Shown: positions 61,249-64,000 of the stretch, in pieces
Position numbering within the stretch: position 1 is the first letter of the stretch
Layout: each line of letters starts with the position of its first letter
Assembly (NCBI RefSeq): GCF_003173735.1
Contig: NZ_CP029551.1
Location: 3,849,501 to 3,913,500 of the forward strand
DNA length: 64,000 bases
Direction of reading: 5' to 3'
Origin: Methylobacterium radiodurans
GTDB taxonomy: Bacteria > Pseudomonadota > Alphaproteobacteria > Rhizobiales > Beijerinckiaceae
Notes under the pieces: model-generated
Databases searched by the model: none
Seen by the model: the letters and a program-made list of their open reading frames with translations, nothing else
Told to the model about the DNA's origin: nothing
Made by a program: the position numbers and the translations under genes

Positions 61249-61737
61249 TTACAGCATCTGGAAGGCGCTGGTCTCGCGCCAGCGCCGATAGGCCGCGAGG
61301 GTGCGGGCCATGACGGGCAGGAGGTCGGGCAGGTCCTGCGCGTCGAACCAGGCGAGGTCGAGGTTCTCGCCGCCCGGCACCCGCAGCGGGCCGGGCTCCG
61401 CGCGGGCGGCGTAGAGCAGCGTGAAGTAGTGGCAGCGGTCGCCGTTCGGGTAGGCCCAGGTCTCGTGCTCGGGCGCCGAGGCGAAGCCGAACGGCACGGG
61501 ATCGCGGATCCGCAGGCCCGTCTCCTCGCGAACCTCGCGGATGGCGCAGGCGGTGATGTCCTCGCCCGCGTCCGGCACCCCGCCGGGCAGGCCCCAGAGC
61601 CGGAAGTCGGAGCGCTGCTCCAGCAGGATCCGGTCCACCGCATCCGTCACCACGACGCGGGTGCCTGGCACCAGCAGCAGCCGCGAGCCGACGAGGCGGC
61701 GGAGGCCGCCGAGGTAGGAATCGGCGAAATCGCTCAT
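61249..61737 (-). CDS. NUDIX hydrolase
   Basis: 162 residues with an intact Nudix box GGVPDAGEDITACAIREVREETGL (about residues 52-75, split here for clarity: G-x5-E-x7-REVREETGL). The upstream RVVVTDAVDRILLEQRSDFRLWGLP is the substrate-side strand. Probably acts on a nucleoside diphosphate derivative. ATG 61737. Confidence 0.92.
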   Translation of the reverse strand: MSDFADSYLGGLRRLVGSRLLLVPGTRVVVTDAVDRILLEQRSDFRLWGLPGGVPDAGEDITACAIREVREETGLRIRDPVPFGFASAPEHETWAYPNGDRCHYFTLLYAARAEPGPLRVPGGENLDLAWFDAQDLPDLLPVMARTLAAYRRWRETSAFQML

Positions 61738-61842
61738 CGCTGCCCTGTCTTCGCCCCCCGCATCCCGCCCGCCCAGCCCGCCGCCTCGCGAGGCCGCTCC
61801 GCTCGGGTGCCTGCAGACCCGCCGGGCAACGACCCGGTCGCG

Positions 61843-61925
61843 GCCAAGGTTCAATCGCCAAGGTTCAATCGCCAAGGTTCAATTGCCAAGGTTCCAGGCA
61901 CCGACGTTCCAGGCACCGATGTTCA
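61843..61925. repeat. Two adjacent tandem repeats (14- and 15-base units)
   Basis: GCCAAGGTTCAATC is repeated three times (61843-61884) plus a partial fourth, followed directly by two copies of AGGCACCGACGTTCC. The arrays lie in the gap upstream of the NUDIX gene and before the small protein at 62009. Each unit contains CCAAGGTT or a similar partial dyad. They are likely to vary in copy number between strains. Confidence 0.8.
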
Positions 61926-62008
61926 TCGCTCTCTGCATCCGCCAAAACCGCGGAACCGGCGCGGCCCGGGCCGCCTTGCTCCGGTTAGACGAGCCGGAGT
62001 CTTCGCCG

Positions 62009-62230
62009 ATGTCCCAGCCCGACGATCCCCGCACCCCGCCGCCCGCACCCCGCCGGGCCCAGGATCTCTCCGCCGCCGAGCGCCGCGCCTTGGAGGCCGG
62101 CGAGGCCGGACCGAACACACCCGGCCATCCGGCCCCGCCCGCCGACCCGGGCCCCGAGACCGGCGGCTACGACAACCATTCCCCGAGCCGCGCCCCGGAC
62201 AACGCAAAAGGTGGCTACGGTGCTGGCTGA
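62009..62230 (+). CDS. Disordered small protein (73 aa)
   Basis: Rich in Pro, Gly, Ala and acidic residues (DDPRTPPPAPRRAQDLSAAERRALEAGEAGP) with a Gly/Asn tail. No membrane segment. Start ATG 62009. It resembles the small stress-associated proteins common in this lineage; no function assigned. Confidence 0.5.
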   Translation: MSQPDDPRTPPPAPRRAQDLSAAERRALEAGEAGPNTPGHPAPPADPGPETGGYDNHSPSRAPDNAKGGYGAG

Positions 62231-62352
62231 GGCATGAGCCACCCGCAGGGCTCGAACCCGCTTCGTCACGCTGACGCCATGCTTCGGGGGCATGCGCCCT
62301 GCCGTCTCGCCGTTCGGCCCGTCCGGCGGCACTGGAAACGACAGGACTTCCC

Positions 62353-62622
62353 ATGACCCCGAGCAAGGCGGCGTTCCTCGCCATCGGCCTCAGCCTCGTC
62401 CCGGCCGCGGCGCTCGCCCAGCAATCCCCGGCCCGCGACGCGCTCAAGCGCGCCTGCACCGGCGACTACATGGAGTATTGCAGCGAGCACGCCCCCGGCG
62501 GCCCGGAGGTGGAGGCCTGCTTCAAGGCCAACATGAAGAAGCTCACGCCCGCCTGCTCCTCGGCCATCACGGCCTACAAGCAGGAGCAGCGCGCGACCCG
62601 GCGGGTCAGCGAGGCGCGCTGA
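62353..62622 (+). CDS. Secreted cysteine-rich protein (89 aa)
   Basis: A signal peptide (cleavage near ALAQQ, residue 23), then CTGDYMEYCSEHAPGGPEVEACFKANMKKLTPAC. The Cys spacing (C-x6-C-x12-C-x10-C) is that of Cys-rich GLG1-type repeats found in small exported bacterial proteins. Function unknown; expected periplasmic. Confidence 0.8.
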   Translation: MTPSKAAFLAIGLSLVPAAALAQQSPARDALKRACTGDYMEYCSEHAPGGPEVEACFKANMKKLTPACSSAITAYKQEQRATRRVSEAR

Positions 62623-62637
62623 GGCGCCGCGCCTGGG

Positions 62638-62835
62638 TCAGGGCATCGCCTGCCAGAGCAGGGCGACCACCGTGAGCCCGATCAGGTTGTACAAGAGCGC
62701 CCAGAGGAGCGTACCGCGCAGCGCCCGATTCGGCTGGCGGGCCGCGGTCCGCTCCGACACGGCGAGCGTGGGCTTGGCCGGTGATGGGGTGGGCTGGGAC
62801 AGCGTGTCCTGCCTCGACTTGGCCGGTGTCGGCAT
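62638..62835 (-). CDS. Hypothetical single-span membrane protein (65 aa)
   Basis: A polar start, then one C-terminal membrane helix (LLWALLYNLIGLTVVALLW). A GTG at 62955 would add 40 Arg/Pro-rich residues; neither start has a good ribosome site. A C-terminal anchor topology suggests a small membrane adaptor. Unrecognised. Confidence 0.45.
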   Translation of the reverse strand: MPTPAKSRQDTLSQPTPSPAKPTLAVSERTAARQPNRALRGTLLWALLYNLIGLTVVALLWQAMP

Positions 62836-63084
62836 GTCGAGGAAGCGGGTCAGGCATTCTGGCAGGGGCCGCTGACCCGATTCCGGCTCGGGACCGCGCC
62901 GGCTCACAGGGCAGCCCCCGGGCCGGCTATCGGCTGTCGGACGCTTGCGCGGCACGATCTGCGCATCGGATCTTCTCCGGTCCCTGACTTCTGCAGAGTG
63001 TTCAACCTCGCGGGCCCGCGCAAGCCCCGGACGGGGCCGGTTCCGCTTGAGGGCCCGCCCGGAGCGCAGGCCGGCTGCCGGTGC

Positions 63085-63144
63085 TTGACCCGCGGCGGCG
63101 AACGCGCATCTGTGCGGCGCATCATTCGATCGATGCGCCGCACA
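63085..63144 (+). promoter_or_regulatory. serA promoter and start-codon dyad
   Basis: TTGACC (63085-63090), a 17-base spacer and ATCTGT (63108-63113) form a possible promoter. The predicted leader of about 25 bases contains a 13-bp perfect inverted repeat (arms 63111-63123 and 63132-63144, loop ATTCGATC) whose second arm ends on the A of the serA ATG. It can act as an operator in DNA or as a hairpin sequestering the start codon in RNA. Confidence 0.6.
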
Positions 63145-64000
63145 TGACCTCCTCCCTGCCCCGTTCCCGCGCCGACACCCGCGTCCTTCTGCTGGAAGGG
63201 ATCAACGACAGCGCGGTCGCGCTGATGCAGGGAGCGGGCTACACGAACCTCGTGCGGCTGCCGAAGGCGCTCGATCGCGAGGCGCTGCACGAGGCGATCC
63301 GCGGCGTGCACATCCTGGGCATCCGCTCGCGCACCCAGCTCGACGAGGCGGCGTTTGCCGCCGCCGACCGGCTGCTGGCGGTGGGCTGCTTCTCGGTGGG
63401 CACCAACCAGGTCGATCTGGAGGCCGCCCGCAGCCGCGGCATCCCGGTCTTCAACGCGCCCTTCTCGAACACGCGCTCGGTGGCCGAACTCGTCATCGGC
63501 GAGATCGTGATGCTCCTGCGCCGCATCACGCCGCGCTCGGCGGGGGCGCATGCGGGCGCGTGGGACAAGTCGGCCACGGGCTCGGTCGAGGTGCGGGGCA
63601 AGACGCTGGGCATCGTGGGCTACGGCAACATCGGCACGCAGCTCTCGACGCTGGCCGAGGCCATGGGCATGCGGGTGATCTTCTACGACCACACGGACAA
63701 GCTGCGCCACGGCAACACCGAGCCGACCGAGAGCCTGGCCGAGCTGCTCGCACAGGCGGACGTGGTCTCGCTGCACGTGCCGGAGACGGAGGCGACCGCC
63801 AACATGATCGGGGCGGCCGAGATCGCCCGGATGAAGCGCGGCGCCTACCTGATCAACAACGCGCGCGGCACGGTGGTGGATCTCGACGCGCTGGCGGCGG
63901 CCCTGGCGTCCGGGCATCTGGCGGGCGCGGCGGTGGACGTGTTCCCGAAGGAGCCGGGCTCGAACGCCGAGCGCTTCGTGAGCCCGCTGCAGGGGCTCTC
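63144..64000 (+). CDS. serA: D-3-phosphoglycerate dehydrogenase (SerA), cut by window end
   Basis: About 285 N-terminal residues of an NAD-dependent 3-phosphoglycerate dehydrogenase, the first step of serine synthesis. GIRSRTQLDEAA, GTNQVDLEAARSRGIPVFNAPFSNTRSVAELV, the nucleotide-binding GIVGYGNIGTQLS and the catalytic NNARGTVVDLDAL are in place. FPKEPGSNAE is typical of the E. coli-like type with an extra C-terminal regulatory domain, which is beyond the window. ATG 63144 lies at the edge of a 13-bp dyad. Confidence 0.95.
   Translation, partial: MTSSLPRSRADTRVLLLEGINDSAVALMQGAGYTNLVRLPKALDREALHEAIRGVHILGIRSRTQLDEAAFAAADRLLAVGCFSVGTNQVDLEAARSRGIPVFNAPFSNTRSVAELVIGEIVMLLRRITPRSAGAHAGAWDKSATGSVEVRGKTLGIVGYGNIGTQLSTLAEAMGMRVIFYDHTDKLRHGNTEPTESLAELLAQADVVSLHVPETEATANMIGAAEIARMKRGAYLINNARGTVVDLDALAAALASGHLAGAAVDVFPKEPGSNAERFVSPLQGL

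Overview
This is a 64-kb, very GC-rich stretch of a Methylobacterium-like alphaproteobacterium (Hyphomicrobiales). The assignment rests on the order of an aerobic anoxygenic photosynthesis gene cluster, a SURF1-linked cyo operon, a MucR regulator, abundant small lineage-type proteins and extreme G+C at third codon positions. It is inferred from gene content, not from a database search. No rRNA, tRNA, intact insertion sequence or CRISPR array was seen.

Positions 1-23,500 hold one half of the photosynthesis gene cluster. A long leftward operon runs from the bchF promoter (about 16,650) through bchF-bchN-bchB-bchH-bchL-bchM-lhaA-puhA-puhB-puhC-orf98-acsF-puhE-hemA-bchI, with bchI cut by the window edge. 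Nearly every junction overlaps (ATGA, GTGA, TGATG) or is only a few bases apart. It encodes Mg-protoporphyrin formation, methylation and oxidative cyclisation, the light-independent protochlorophyllide reductase, 3-vinyl hydration, the reaction-centre H subunit and its assembly factors. A rightward block holds the regulators ppaA (aerR) and ppsR, then bchG, a PucC-family gene, bchP and tspO. Matching promoters with PpsR-type operators (TGT-N12-ACA) lie in front of bchF and bchG, so the cluster carries both the repressor and two of its probable targets.

23,500-31,600 is a mixed region: an orphan triheme cytochrome c with a 51-residue membrane partner, a frameshifted ADP-ribosylglycohydrolase beside a CesT-like chaperone protein, a PsiE-like membrane protein, small secreted proteins, a glutamine-amidotransferase-like protein and a DUF4336 protein. 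31,700-35,100 is a glucarate catabolic operon (gudD-garL-garR). It is followed by a PAS-GGDEF-EAL protein, arabinose-5-phosphate isomerase (kdsD), an AEC transporter and mucR. 41,950-46,960 is a leftward cyoABCD-SURF1 operon for a bo3-type quinol oxidase, with an MFS transporter upstream. 49,800-56,000 holds two family-2 glycosyltransferases and a compact clock-like operon kaiC-kaiB-kaiB-histidine kinase/receiver. The remainder is mostly small proteins (YnfA, NUDIX, GNAT, VOC, ClpP-like, Cys-rich secreted) and ends in a truncated serA.

Two dispersed repeat families run through the window. Family A is a C-rich/G-rich palindrome. It lies between genes and also, in frame, inside bchB, at the end of bchM and inside a glycosyltransferase. 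Family B is a roughly 150-180-base multi-hairpin element. All four copies start just after a stop codon, in the same orientation relative to the upstream gene, and show compensatory stem changes. An exact 29-base-period array of four hairpins upstream of cyoA and a 13-bp perfect dyad ending on the serA start codon are further unexplained structures.
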